Source: Ancylobacter koreensis
GTDB lineage: Bacteria > Pseudomonadota > Alphaproteobacteria > Rhizobiales > Xanthobacteraceae
Reading direction: 5' to 3'
DNA: 64,000 nt
Assembly: GCF_023016525.1 (NCBI RefSeq)
Contig: NZ_JALKCG010000001.1
Span: 744,001-808,000 of the forward strand
Part shown: positions 21,697 to 29,576 of the stretch, piece after piece
How the letters are laid out: every line of letters starts with the position of its first letter
How positions within the stretch are numbered: position 1 is the stretch's first letter
Program-made: the position numbers and the translations under genes
Notes under the pieces: generated by a model
The model's database searches: none
What the model saw: only the letters and a program-made list of their open reading frames with translations
Told to the model about the DNA's origin: nothing

Positions 21697-23248
21697 CCTT
21701 CCCGGCCGCCCGGCGGCGCCCGGCCGCGCCATCGGCCCCGCCTTCCGCGCCGAGGAGCGCCCCGTCCCGGCGCCCGGCGCGCCGGGCGAGGGCGACGCCC
21801 GCGCCGCGCTGGAGGCGGCGGTGGCGCTTGCCGTGGCCGAGCTGGGCGAACTCGCCGCCCGTTCGGACGCCGAGAGCGCCGGCATACTCGACTTCCAGAT
21901 CGAACTGCTGCTCGACGGCGAGCTGACGGCGCCCGCCTTCGCCCGGATCGAACGCGGCGAGGCGGCGGCGCTGGCCTGGGCCGGGGCGATGGGCGCCCAT
22001 ATCGACACGCTCGCCACCGACGGCGACGCCTTCGCCTTGCGCGCCGCCGACCTCGCGGACCTCAGGAGCCGCGTGCTGGACGCGTTGGCCGGGCGCACGC
22101 GCGCCGACTTTCCCGACGGCGCGGTCTATGTGGGGCGGGACATGCCGCCCAGCGTTTTCCTCGCGCATGACTGGTCGAAGGGCGGGGCGGTCGCGCTTGC
22201 CGCCGGCAGCCCGGCGAGCCATGTCGCGATCCTGGCGCGGGCGAGGGGCGTGCCGATGGTGGTCGGGCTCGGCGGGCTGTCGGTCGGCAACGGCGACAGG
22301 CTGCTCGTCGACGGCACGCAGGGCGTGGTGCGGCTGCACCCGGAAGAGCGCCTCGACGCCCCGCCGCCCGACCTCGCCGTGCGCGCGCCGGCCGCCCTTC
22401 TCGGAGGGCAGGCGGGCGGGGCGCGGCTCTTCGCCAATATCGACACGCTGGCCGATCTCGACGCGCTCGACCCGGCGAGCGTCGCCGGCATCGGGCTGGT
22501 GCGCACCGAGTTCCTGCTGGCGGAGGCCGCCGAGGCGCTGGACGAGGAACGCCATCTCGCCGCCTACCGCCGCATCGTCGAACGGATGGACGGGCGGCCG
22601 GTGACGCTGCGCATGCTCGATCTCGGCGGCGACAAGGCGCTGCCCGGCCTCGTCGCGGGCGATCCCGGCTCGGTGCTCGGCGCGCGCGGCGTGCGCTTCC
22701 TGCTCGCCCATCCCGATCTCGCGCGGCTGCAGGCGCGCGCGCTCATCCGCGCCGCCGCGCTGGGGCCGGTGAGCGTGCTGCTGCCCATGGTGACGCTGCC
22801 GCAGGAACTCTCCGCCATGGCGGCGCTGTTCGACGAGGAGGCCGCCCGCCTCGCCCGGCAGGGCGTGCCGGGGCGGCGCCCGCCGCTCGGCATCATGGTG
22901 GAGGTGCCCGCGGCCGCGCTGACGCTTGACCTGTTCGCGGAGGCCGCCTTTTTTTCCGTGGGCACCAACGATCTGGTGCAGTATCTCGCGGCAGCGGCGC
23001 GCGACAATCCGGCGGTCGCCCATCTCCACGCGGGAGCGGAGGCCGCCATGTTCCGGCTGCTCGACACGATCGCCACCGCCGCCCGCGCCGCCGGCCGGCC
23101 GGTGTCGGTCTGCGGCGACCTCGCCGGCGATCCGGCCGCCGTCGGACGCCTCGTCGCGCTCGGCCTGCGCGAGCTTTCCCTCGCCCCCTCGCGGCTCGGT
23201 GCCGTGCGCGCGGCGCTCCAAGGGCTCACCGGCGGGGCGCCGGGCTGA
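21680..23248 (+). CDS. PEP-protein phosphotransferase (enzyme I) of the dihydroxyacetone PTS
   Basis: This 522-aa enzyme I is somewhat shorter than E. coli PtsI (575). The phosphohistidine is H181 in GSPASHVAILARARGVPMVVG, the PEP-binding part has GIGLVRTEFLL and LDLGGDKALP, and the catalytic acid C478 is in VSVCGDLAGD. The first helical (HPr-binding) subdomain at 40-135 is reduced. It takes phosphate from PEP and passes it to HPr. The start lies inside the HPr gene (17-bp overlap) with a purine-rich stretch GGCACGGCCGGGCGGACGGG upstream, so coupling is likely. Confidence 0.9.
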   Translation: MAAPRDLPGRPAAPGRAIGPAFRAEERPVPAPGAPGEGDARAALEAAVALAVAELGELAARSDAESAGILDFQIELLLDGELTAPAFARIERGEAAALAWAGAMGAHIDTLATDGDAFALRAADLADLRSRVLDALAGRTRADFPDGAVYVGRDMPPSVFLAHDWSKGGAVALAAGSPASHVAILARARGVPMVVGLGGLSVGNGDRLLVDGTQGVVRLHPEERLDAPPPDLAVRAPAALLGGQAGGARLFANIDTLADLDALDPASVAGIGLVRTEFLLAEAAEALDEERHLAAYRRIVERMDGRPVTLRMLDLGGDKALPGLVAGDPGSVLGARGVRFLLAHPDLARLQARALIRAAALGPVSVLLPMVTLPQELSAMAALFDEEAARLARQGVPGRRPPLGIMVEVPAAALTLDLFAEAAFFSVGTNDLVQYLAAAARDNPAVAHLHAGAEAAMFRLLDTIATAARAAGRPVSVCGDLAGDPAAVGRLVALGLRELSLAPSRLGAVRAALQGLTGGAPG

Positions 23249-23249
23249 G

Positions 23250-23660
23250 ATGGCGCGCGAGCCCAGCGACGAGGCGGTGATCGCCTACAAGACGATCCTC
23301 GCGGGCCTGCTCGACAACCGGCCCTCCGGCACGCGCCAGCGGCTGGCGGCCGCGCTCGGCAAGCACCGCAGCTTCGTCACCCAGGTGACGAGCCCGACCT
23401 ACGACACGCCGCTGCCCGCGCGCCACCTGCCGACCATCTTCCGGGTCTGCCATTTCAGCCCGGCCGAGCAGGAGCGCTTCCTCGCCGCCTATGAGGCCGC
23501 CCATCCCGGACGGTTGCCCGAGAGCGGCGGAGGGGAGAAGCTGCGCACGCTTTCCATCATGGCGCCGGACCTCGGCGACGAGAAGAAGAACCGCATGTTC
23601 GACGACGCCGTCGCGGAGTTCGTCCGCAGCATGGCGTCCCTGCTCAACGGAGGCGACTGA
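23250..23660 (+). CDS. Uncharacterised HTH-like protein in the dihydroxyacetone kinase operon
   Basis: This 136-aa protein starts one base after the enzyme I stop codon. Residues 8-50 (IAYKTILAGLLDNRPSGTRQ onward) look like a helix-turn-helix: RQRLAAALGKHRSFVTQVTS resembles the turn and recognition helix of small phage-repressor folds. The middle holds HLPTIFRVCHFSPAEQERFLAAYEAAHP, and the C-terminal half is amphipathic (DEKKNRMFDDAVAEFVRSMASLL). No enzyme motif is visible. The position among PTS components suggests a regulator that senses the phosphorylation state of this kinase, in the way DhaR, DhaL and DhaK interact in E. coli, but this is inference. Confidence 0.8.
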   Translation: MAREPSDEAVIAYKTILAGLLDNRPSGTRQRLAAALGKHRSFVTQVTSPTYDTPLPARHLPTIFRVCHFSPAEQERFLAAYEAAHPGRLPESGGGEKLRTLSIMAPDLGDEKKNRMFDDAVAEFVRSMASLLNGGD

Positions 23661-23755
23661 TGCCCGCAACGACGCCAGGAATGACGCCAAGAATGACGCG
23701 AGGAATGACGCCCTGCCGCGAACGCTCCTTCCACGCCCATCGCCCGGGCGGCTGA
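23660..23755 (+). CDS. Possible 31-aa peptide overlapping a tandem repeat
   Basis: An ATG at 23660 shares a base with the preceding stop (TGATG) and opens 31 codons ending at 23755, 19 bp before dhaK. The peptide begins MPATTPGMTPRMTRGMTP, repeats that merely reflect the 12-bp DNA repeat beneath. Coupled initiation is possible, but nothing shows the peptide is functional; it may serve only to carry ribosomes to dhaK. Confidence 0.22.
   Translation: MPATTPGMTPRMTRGMTPCRERSFHAHRPGG
23671..23712. repeat. 12-bp tandem repeat, 3.5 copies
   Basis: Units are GACGCCAGGAAT (23671-23682), GACGCCAAGAAT (23683-23694), GACGCGAGGAAT (23695-23706) and a partial GACGCC (23707-23712). It lies in the 114-bp gap between the HTH-like gene and dhaK. 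Copy-number change would alter spacing upstream of dhaK without changing any reading frame. Confidence 0.85.
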
Positions 23756-23774
23756 GGCGGACGGACCGGAGCGG

Positions 23775-24764
23775 ATGAAGCGGATCATGAACGCGCCCGG
23801 CACGCTGGTGGCCGAGAGCCTCGCCGGCTTCGTGGCCGCGCATGAGGATCTCGTCGCCTTCGGCGGCGAGGGCCGTTTCGTGCGCCGGCGCGCGCTCGTG
23901 CCCGGCAAGGTCGCGCTGATCTCCGGCGGCGGGGCGGGGCACGAGCCGCTGCATTGCGGCTTCATCGGGCAGGGCATGCTGGACGCCGCCTGCACCGGCC
24001 ATGTCTTCACCTCGCCGACCCCCGACCAGATCCTCGCCGCGATGGACGAGACCGACACCGGCGCCGGCTGCCTGCTGGTGGTGAAGAACTACGACGGCGA
24101 CGTGATGAATTTCGAGATGGCCGCCGAGATGGCGGCCGGCCGCCACCGCGTCGAGATGGTGGTGGTGGAGGACGACGCCGCCTCCGGCCCTTCAGTGCGC
24201 AGCCGCGGCCGGCGCGGTGTCGCGGGCACGGTGGTGGTGGAGAAGATACTCGGCGCGGCGGCCGAGCGCGGGGACGATCTGTCTTCGCTCAAGGCGCTCG
24301 GCGAGGGGCTGTCGGGCCGGATGCGCTCCATGGGCGTCGCGCTGCGCGGCGTCACCGTGCCGGACAATGCCCGCGAGACCTTCGCCCTCGGCCCGGAGGA
24401 GATGGAGATCGGCGTCGGCATCCATGGCGAGCCGGGCCTCTACCGCGCCCGCATGGCCGGCGCCGACGAGATCGTGCGGCTGATCTGCGAGCCGATCCTC
24501 GACCAGCTCGGTCCGCTCGCGAGCGCCCGGCCGCTGCTCATCGTCAACGGCTTCGGCGGCACGCCGCCCATCGAGCTGCACCTCGCCTATGGCCTCGCGC
24601 GGCGCTATCTCGCCGGACGCGGCGTCGCCCCGGCCCGCTCGCTGGTCGGCACCTTCGTCACCTCGCTGGACATGGCCGGCCTGTCGGTGACGCTCGCCTT
24701 GCTGAGCGAGGCGGAGTTCGCCCTGTGGTGCGCGCCGGTGGCGACGCCGGTGCTCGCGTGGTGA
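23775..24764 (+). CDS. dhaK: PTS-type dihydroxyacetone kinase subunit DhaK
   Basis: This 329-aa protein is the ketose-binding subunit. It opens MKRIMNAPGTLVAESLAGF, colinear with E. coli DhaK (MKKLINDVQ), which fixes the start. GGGAGHEPLHCGFIGQGML carries the catalytic histidine near residue 56, and the covalent substrate ligand is H217 in GVGIHGEPGLY. It takes phosphate from ADP-bound DhaL. It shares only family-level similarity with the K domain of the fusion kinase upstream, so the locus has two distinct DhaK domains. Confidence 0.9.
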   Translation: MKRIMNAPGTLVAESLAGFVAAHEDLVAFGGEGRFVRRRALVPGKVALISGGGAGHEPLHCGFIGQGMLDAACTGHVFTSPTPDQILAAMDETDTGAGCLLVVKNYDGDVMNFEMAAEMAAGRHRVEMVVVEDDAASGPSVRSRGRRGVAGTVVVEKILGAAAERGDDLSSLKALGEGLSGRMRSMGVALRGVTVPDNARETFALGPEEMEIGVGIHGEPGLYRARMAGADEIVRLICEPILDQLGPLASARPLLIVNGFGGTPPIELHLAYGLARRYLAGRGVAPARSLVGTFVTSLDMAGLSVTLALLSEAEFALWCAPVATPVLAW

Positions 24765-24834
24765 GGTGAAACAACGCGGGTGAGGGTGTAGAAGGCTCCC
24801 GCCTCCCCACCTCCGCACCTGCCGCGAGACGTCC

Positions 24835-26073
24835 ATGACCGAGCCTTCCGCGAGCCCTTCCCCGGCGCAGGCGCTGTCCGGCCTCCGCGTGCTCGACCTT
24901 TCCCGCGTGCTCGCCGGCCCCTGGGCGACGCAGACGCTGGGCGATCTCGGCGCCGAGGTGATCAAGGTCGAGAAGCCCGGCGCGGGCGACGACACGCGCG
25001 GCTGGGGACCGCCCTGGCTGAAGGACGGCACGGGAAACGACACGCGCGAGAGCGCCTATTTCCTCACCGCCAACCGCAACAAGCGCTCCGTCACCATCGA
25101 CATGGCGACGACGGAAGGGCAGGGGCTGATCCGCCGGCTGGCGGCGACCAGCGACGTGCTGGTGGAGAACTTCAAGGTCGGGGGGCTGGAGCGCTACGGC
25201 CTCGATTATGCGAGCCTTTCCGCGCTCAATCCGCGCCTCGTCTATTGCTCGATCACCGGCTTCGGGCAGGACGGCCCGGAGGCGCAGCGCGCCGGCTACG
25301 ACTTCATGATCCAGGGCATGTCCGGGCTGATGTCGGTGACGGGAAGCCCGGACACCGAGCCGCAGAAGGTCGGCGTGGCGCTCGTCGACGTGCTTACCGG
25401 GCTGAACGCGGCCATCGCTGTGCTGGCGGCGCTGGAGCAGCGCCACCGCACCGGGCGCGGCCAGCACATCGACCTCGCCCTGTTCGACGTCGCCATGGCG
25501 AGCCTCGCCAACCAGGCGCTTAACTTCCTCGTCGGCGGCACCGCGCCGCGCCGGCTCGGGAACGCCCATCCCAACATCGTGCCCTATCAGGCCTTCGCGA
25601 CGGCGGATGGCCATCTCATCCTCGCGGTCGGCAACGACGCGCAGTTCGCCCGCTTCTGCCGCCTCGCCGATCTCGCGGAGCTGGCCGCCGACCCGCGCTT
25701 TTCCACCAATCGCGAGCGGGTGGCCAACCGGGCAATGTTGCTGCCGGCGATCGAGGCGGCGCTGAAGCGGCAGGCCACGGGCGAATGGCTCGCCATGCTG
25801 GACGCCGCCGGGATTCCCGCCGGACCGATCAACACCATCGCGCAGGCCTTCGCCGAGCCGCAGGCGCTCGCGCGCGGGCTGGCTATGAGCCTTCCCCATG
25901 CCAGCGGGGGTGCGGCGCCGGGTGTGCGCAGCCCGCTGCGGCTGGGGGATTCGCCCATCGGCGCGCCGCTCGCCCCCCCGCTGCTCGGCCAGCACACCGA
26001 CGAGGTGCTGGCGCAGGTGCTGGGCCTAGGCGCCGAGGAGCGCGCCGCCTTGCGCGCCGCCGGCGTGATCTGA
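24835..26073 (+). CDS. CaiB/BaiF (class III) CoA-transferase family protein
   Basis: This 412-aa enzyme moves CoA between acyl-CoA and a free carboxylate via an aspartyl-CoA intermediate. The catalytic aspartate is D156 in AGYDFMIQGMSGLM. N-terminal LSGLRVLDLSRVLAGPWATQ and LGDLGAEVIKVEKPG, and later GRGQHIDLALFDVAMASLAN, are family hallmarks. It resembles the glutarate/succinate (SUGCT-like) group, but the substrate cannot be told by eye. It stands 70 bp downstream of dhaK on the same strand and has no clear tie to triose metabolism. Confidence 0.87.
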   Translation: MTEPSASPSPAQALSGLRVLDLSRVLAGPWATQTLGDLGAEVIKVEKPGAGDDTRGWGPPWLKDGTGNDTRESAYFLTANRNKRSVTIDMATTEGQGLIRRLAATSDVLVENFKVGGLERYGLDYASLSALNPRLVYCSITGFGQDGPEAQRAGYDFMIQGMSGLMSVTGSPDTEPQKVGVALVDVLTGLNAAIAVLAALEQRHRTGRGQHIDLALFDVAMASLANQALNFLVGGTAPRRLGNAHPNIVPYQAFATADGHLILAVGNDAQFARFCRLADLAELAADPRFSTNRERVANRAMLLPAIEAALKRQATGEWLAMLDAAGIPAGPINTIAQAFAEPQALARGLAMSLPHASGGAAPGVRSPLRLGDSPIGAPLAPPLLGQHTDEVLAQVLGLGAEERAALRAAGVI

Positions 26074-26103
26074 GCCGCGTGCCGGAGCCGCCGGCGCCGC
26101 GCG

Positions 26104-26985
26104 TCAGTGCTCCGCCTGCGGATGCACCACCACCGTCGCCGACATGCCCGCCGACAGCAGGAGATCGTCCGGCAGGTTCTTCAGCGCGATGCGCACCGGG
26201 ATGCGCTGGGCGAGGCGGATCCACTCGAAATTGGGGTCGACCGTGGCGAGCAGCCGGCCGCTGCCGTCGGTGATGTTGGCGATGGCGCGGCTCAGGCCCT
26301 GCACCGTGCCCTCCAGCACCCGCCCGCCCGCCATCAGCCGCACCTCGGCCGGGTCGCCGATGCGGATGGCCGGCAGCTTGGTCTCCATGAAATAGGCGTA
26401 GATGTAGAAGGAATCGCGGTCGACCACCGCCATCACGCCATTGCCCGTGGTTGCATAGTCGCCGACCGTCGCGGTGAGGTTGGTGACGTAGCCGTTGACC
26501 GGCGCGCGCACCGTGCTGCGCTCCAGGTTGAGCTTCGCCGTGCCGAGCTGTGCCTGCGCGAGCTGCAGCGCGGCGCCGGCCTCGTTGGCCCGCGTGCGCG
26601 AGGTCTCGACGGCCACGGCGGTGATGGCGCTGGAATCCTCCGCCAGCACGCGGGCGTCGCGGTCGGCGTCGTCCTGCGCCAGCTTGAGCGCGCTCTGGGA
26701 CTGCACAACGCTGGCCTGCGCCTGTTCCAGCGCGAGGGTGAAGCGCTTCTGGTCGATGACGAACAGCACGTCGCCTTTGTTCACCATCTGGTTGTCAACG
26801 ACGTTGATCGAATCGACGAGGCCCGACACGTCGGGCGCCACCTCGACCACATTGGCCTGCACCTGCGCGTCCCGCGTCCATGGCGCGAGCGTGTAAAACT
26901 GCCACAGCCACCAGCCGGCGGCGATGGCCGCGACGACGGCGACGAGGGTGACGAGGTAGCGCAGGGCCGGCCGGAGTGCGTGCAT
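26104..26985 (-). CDS. Efflux membrane-fusion protein (HlyD family, AaeA-like)
   Basis: This 293-aa periplasmic adaptor has one N-terminal membrane anchor (about 9-30, LVTLVAVVAAIAAGWWLWQF), a lipoyl half-motif (VVEVAPDVSGLVDSINVVDN), an alpha-helical hairpin (about 80-150) and a second lipoyl and beta-barrel part (STVRAPVNGYVTNL). Length and neighbours match AaeA, the partner of FUSC-type aromatic carboxylic acid exporters. It ends the three-gene operon aaeB-like, DUF1656, aaeA-like and converges on the CoA-transferase gene with only 30 bp between. Confidence 0.87.
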   Translation of the reverse strand: MHALRPALRYLVTLVAVVAAIAAGWWLWQFYTLAPWTRDAQVQANVVEVAPDVSGLVDSINVVDNQMVNKGDVLFVIDQKRFTLALEQAQASVVQSQSALKLAQDDADRDARVLAEDSSAITAVAVETSRTRANEAGAALQLAQAQLGTAKLNLERSTVRAPVNGYVTNLTATVGDYATTGNGVMAVVDRDSFYIYAYFMETKLPAIRIGDPAEVRLMAGGRVLEGTVQGLSRAIANITDGSGRLLATVDPNFEWIRLAQRIPVRIALKNLPDDLLLSAGMSATVVVHPQAEH

Positions 26986-26990
26986 CGTTC

Positions 26991-27221
26991 CTACATTCCC
27001 ACGCGGTTGCCGAGGATGACCAGCCCGCCGAGGCTCAGCACATAGAGGGCGAGGTTGAACAGGGAGCGGTGCCAGACATAGCGGTAAAGACCGAACGCTC
27101 CCAAGGCCCAGCGCGCCAGCGCGTAGGGCAGCAGCGCCACCCCCGCCCAGAGCAGCATGGGCGGCAGATAGAAGCCGAGGACATTGACGGTGTGCAGTAT
27201 GGCGAGGTTCGGCTCGTTCAC
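26991..27221 (-). CDS. DUF1656 (AaeX-like) small membrane protein
   Basis: This 76-aa protein has two hydrophobic segments, about 12-33 (VLGFYLPPMLLWAGVALLPY) and 53-71 (FNLALYVLSLGGLVILG), the pattern of DUF1656 proteins that accompany aaeA/aaeB. A GTG start at 27221 is chosen because GGAGGG sits 7 bases ahead, within the end of the upstream gene. It ends 5 bp before the adaptor start. The role of AaeX is not known. Confidence 0.8.
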   Translation of the reverse strand: MNEPNLAILHTVNVLGFYLPPMLLWAGVALLPYALARWALGAFGLYRYVWHRSLFNLALYVLSLGGLVILGNRVGM

Positions 27222-27223
27222 GC

Positions 27224-29404
27224 TCAGCCCTCCGCGAAGCTGCGCAGCAGATAGGGGCGGTCTATGTCGAAACGGTCGGCGATGAAGCGCAGCGAGGCCC
27301 CCGCGCGCAGCACCGCGCGCGCTTCCTCGCCCGGCGCCGAAGGCATCTGCGCAGCGAGCGCCGCGCGGGCTTCGGCGACCAGCGCCTCCGCCTCGGCGAC
27401 GCGGGCCGGGCGGTCGGCGCGGCTCGCCGCCAGCCTTTCCAGCGCGCCGGCGAAGGCTCCCAGAAAGCCGGCGAGCGTGTGCGCGGTCTCGGGTGGCGTC
27501 GCGCGGTCGGCGGCGACGCCGATCAGCCGGCCGAGCTCCACCGCGCAGGAGGAGGTGCCGAGCGTGCCGCGGAAGAAGTCCTCGTCGCGCAGGCGGTCGA
27601 GCGAGAGGCGCGGCAGCAGGCCGGCCAGCATGGTCACGATCTCGCCGGCGGCGCGGCGGGGCTGGACTTTTCCGCGCGCGACCGCCGGCAGCAGCTCGCC
27701 GATGGCGCGCTGCCAGCACTGGCCGCGCCGGGCGCGCGAATTCACCGGCATCGCCGCCAGCAAAGCGAGGCAGACCACCATGCCGAGCAGCAAGGCCAGC
27801 GCGTTGTTGAAGAAGGCGAGCTCGTCCGGCGTGAAGACGTTGCCGGTGCCGGCCTGCGAGATGGTAAAGCCGCCGAGCGCGATGCCGCCCCAGGCCCGGC
27901 TCGGCGTGCCGGCCATCAGCCCGGCCGGCAGCAGGACCAGCATCAGCGCGGCGGCGAGCGCCTCGAAGCCTTCGAGCGCGGGTAGCACCAGCACCATGAG
28001 GGCATAGGCCGCCGCGATGCCCGCCATCGACCAGACGAGGAAGGTGCGGGCGGCGGGGATCGGGTTGTCCTGGTTGACCGCGAAGAACAGCATGATCGCC
28101 CCGCCCGCCACGAAGCTGAAGCCCGAGGACCAGGCGGTGGCCATCCAGATCGCGCTGAGCGTGACGATGGCGAGGGCGGCGCGCAGCGCGATCAGCAGCG
28201 CCTCGCCGCGGCCCTCGGCCGGCATCGCGGCCCGCCGCGCGGCGGGCGCGCGGGCGTCGCGGCGCAGGCTCGCGGCCTCGGTGACGACGACCATGGAGAG
28301 GCCGTGCAGCAGGTCGCCGGCGCGGCGCATGATCAGCACCCCGTTGGCGAGCGGCTCGAAGGGCGCCTGCCCGGCCATGGCCTCCAGCTCGCCCGCCGTG
28401 GCGGCGATCTGCGCGCGCGCGGCCAGCAGTTCGCGGCGTGTATGGTGCGGGTCCGACAGGGCGGCTGGATCGGCGGCGATGGCCTCCAGCCGGGCGACGG
28501 CGCCGTCCAGTGCGGGGCGCATGCGCTCCAGCACGGCCTGGCCGTCCTTCTGGAAGGCATCGAGGCGGAAATAGACGCCGCGCGCCACGGCGAGCACCAC
28601 GAGGAATTCGCGTACCGAGCGGGCGAGCGCCGGGCCGTTGGCCCGCATCTCCGGCGCCTCGAACAGCGCGTAGGAGCGCAGCGCGTCGAAGGAGACGACC
28701 CCCGCCACCATGCGCTGGCGCAGCGCGGCGAACACCGCCGGCGGCTCGGACAGCCGCATCGCCGTCGCCACATAGCGGGCGAGGCCGGAAAAGGTGCCGG
28801 CCAGCCCCTCGCGCAGCGCGTCGCCGGCATAGCGCGGCACGACGATGGTGCTGGCGGCGGTGATGCAGGCGATGCCGATCAGGATCTCGCCCGTGCGGTC
28901 GGCCGCGACGGTCCAGGCGTTGAGCGGGTCGAGCGACCCCTCATAGGCGACCAGCAGCATCGTGTAGCCGGCCAGCATCACCGCGTAGGCGGCATAGTTG
29001 CGCAGCCGCGCGCCGACATAGAAGCAGGTGCCGATGGCGAGCGCGGTGACGCCGACCATCAGCTCCGCCGCCTGCGAGAACAGCGCGACGATGACGAGCC
29101 CGGCGAGGCCGCCGGCGAGTGTTCCCAGCGTGCGCCAGGCGCCCTTGGCGACGGCGGCGCCGACGGTGGGCTGGGCCAGCAGATAGACGGTCAGCGTCGC
29201 CCATTGCGGGTCGCTGAGCTCCATCCAGTAGGCGATGGCGAGTGCGGCGAGCGCGGCGGCGGCGGTGCGCAGCGCGAAGACGACATTGCGCCAGCCGAGA
29301 TCGACCGGCGAGGAGGGAAACCACGGGCCGGCCCGGGTCTCCTCGGCGGGCGGGCGCGGCGCGCTCACCGCCTCCGTCCGAACCGTCGTCCGGGATACGC
29401 CCAT
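27224..29404 (-). CDS. FUSC family aromatic acid exporter (AaeB-like)
   Basis: This inner-membrane protein of about 726 aa has two similar blocks of membrane helices, about 40-190 and 405-545, separated and followed by cytoplasmic helical domains, the FUSC layout. The first block contains LSDPQWATLTVYLLAQPTVG and the second ATAWSSGFSFVAGGAIMLFF. AaeB relatives export p-hydroxybenzoate and similar acids. The ATG at 29404 (MGVSRTTV) is preferred; an in-frame GTG at 29425 is a possible alternative. There is no AaeR-type LysR gene next to it, so regulation is unknown. Confidence 0.86.
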   Translation of the reverse strand: MGVSRTTVRTEAVSAPRPPAEETRAGPWFPSSPVDLGWRNVVFALRTAAAALAALAIAYWMELSDPQWATLTVYLLAQPTVGAAVAKGAWRTLGTLAGGLAGLVIVALFSQAAELMVGVTALAIGTCFYVGARLRNYAAYAVMLAGYTMLLVAYEGSLDPLNAWTVAADRTGEILIGIACITAASTIVVPRYAGDALREGLAGTFSGLARYVATAMRLSEPPAVFAALRQRMVAGVVSFDALRSYALFEAPEMRANGPALARSVREFLVVLAVARGVYFRLDAFQKDGQAVLERMRPALDGAVARLEAIAADPAALSDPHHTRRELLAARAQIAATAGELEAMAGQAPFEPLANGVLIMRRAGDLLHGLSMVVVTEAASLRRDARAPAARRAAMPAEGRGEALLIALRAALAIVTLSAIWMATAWSSGFSFVAGGAIMLFFAVNQDNPIPAARTFLVWSMAGIAAAYALMVLVLPALEGFEALAAALMLVLLPAGLMAGTPSRAWGGIALGGFTISQAGTGNVFTPDELAFFNNALALLLGMVVCLALLAAMPVNSRARRGQCWQRAIGELLPAVARGKVQPRRAAGEIVTMLAGLLPRLSLDRLRDEDFFRGTLGTSSCAVELGRLIGVAADRATPPETAHTLAGFLGAFAGALERLAASRADRPARVAEAEALVAEARAALAAQMPSAPGEEARAVLRAGASLRFIADRFDIDRPYLLRSFAEG

Positions 29405-29501
29405 CGCCCTCTCGTCTCCCGGCACCTCGCCGTCCGCGTGCCGATGATGGAGAGGCGGCTCGCGCTTGGCAACGCGGCGCGATGCCCGCCGGTAGGGATT
29501 G

Positions 29502-29554
29502 CCGGCAAGCTCTGCCGGGATGTCCGGCGCCGGGGTGTGTCCCGGCGCCGGACA
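29502..29554 (-). terminator. Two hairpins between the sugar ABC operon and the efflux operon
   Basis: TGTCCGGCGCCGGG (29521-29534) and CCCGGCGCCGGACA (29541-29554) form a perfect 14-bp stem with a GTGTGT loop. Just beyond, CCGGCA (29502-29507) pairs with TGCCGG (29513-29518). They lie 22 bp after the binding-protein stop on the minus strand. A T-run is missing, so I treat them as a probable but non-canonical terminator. Confidence 0.6.
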
Positions 29555-29576
29555 AGGCGGTGTTGGCGCGGAACGA

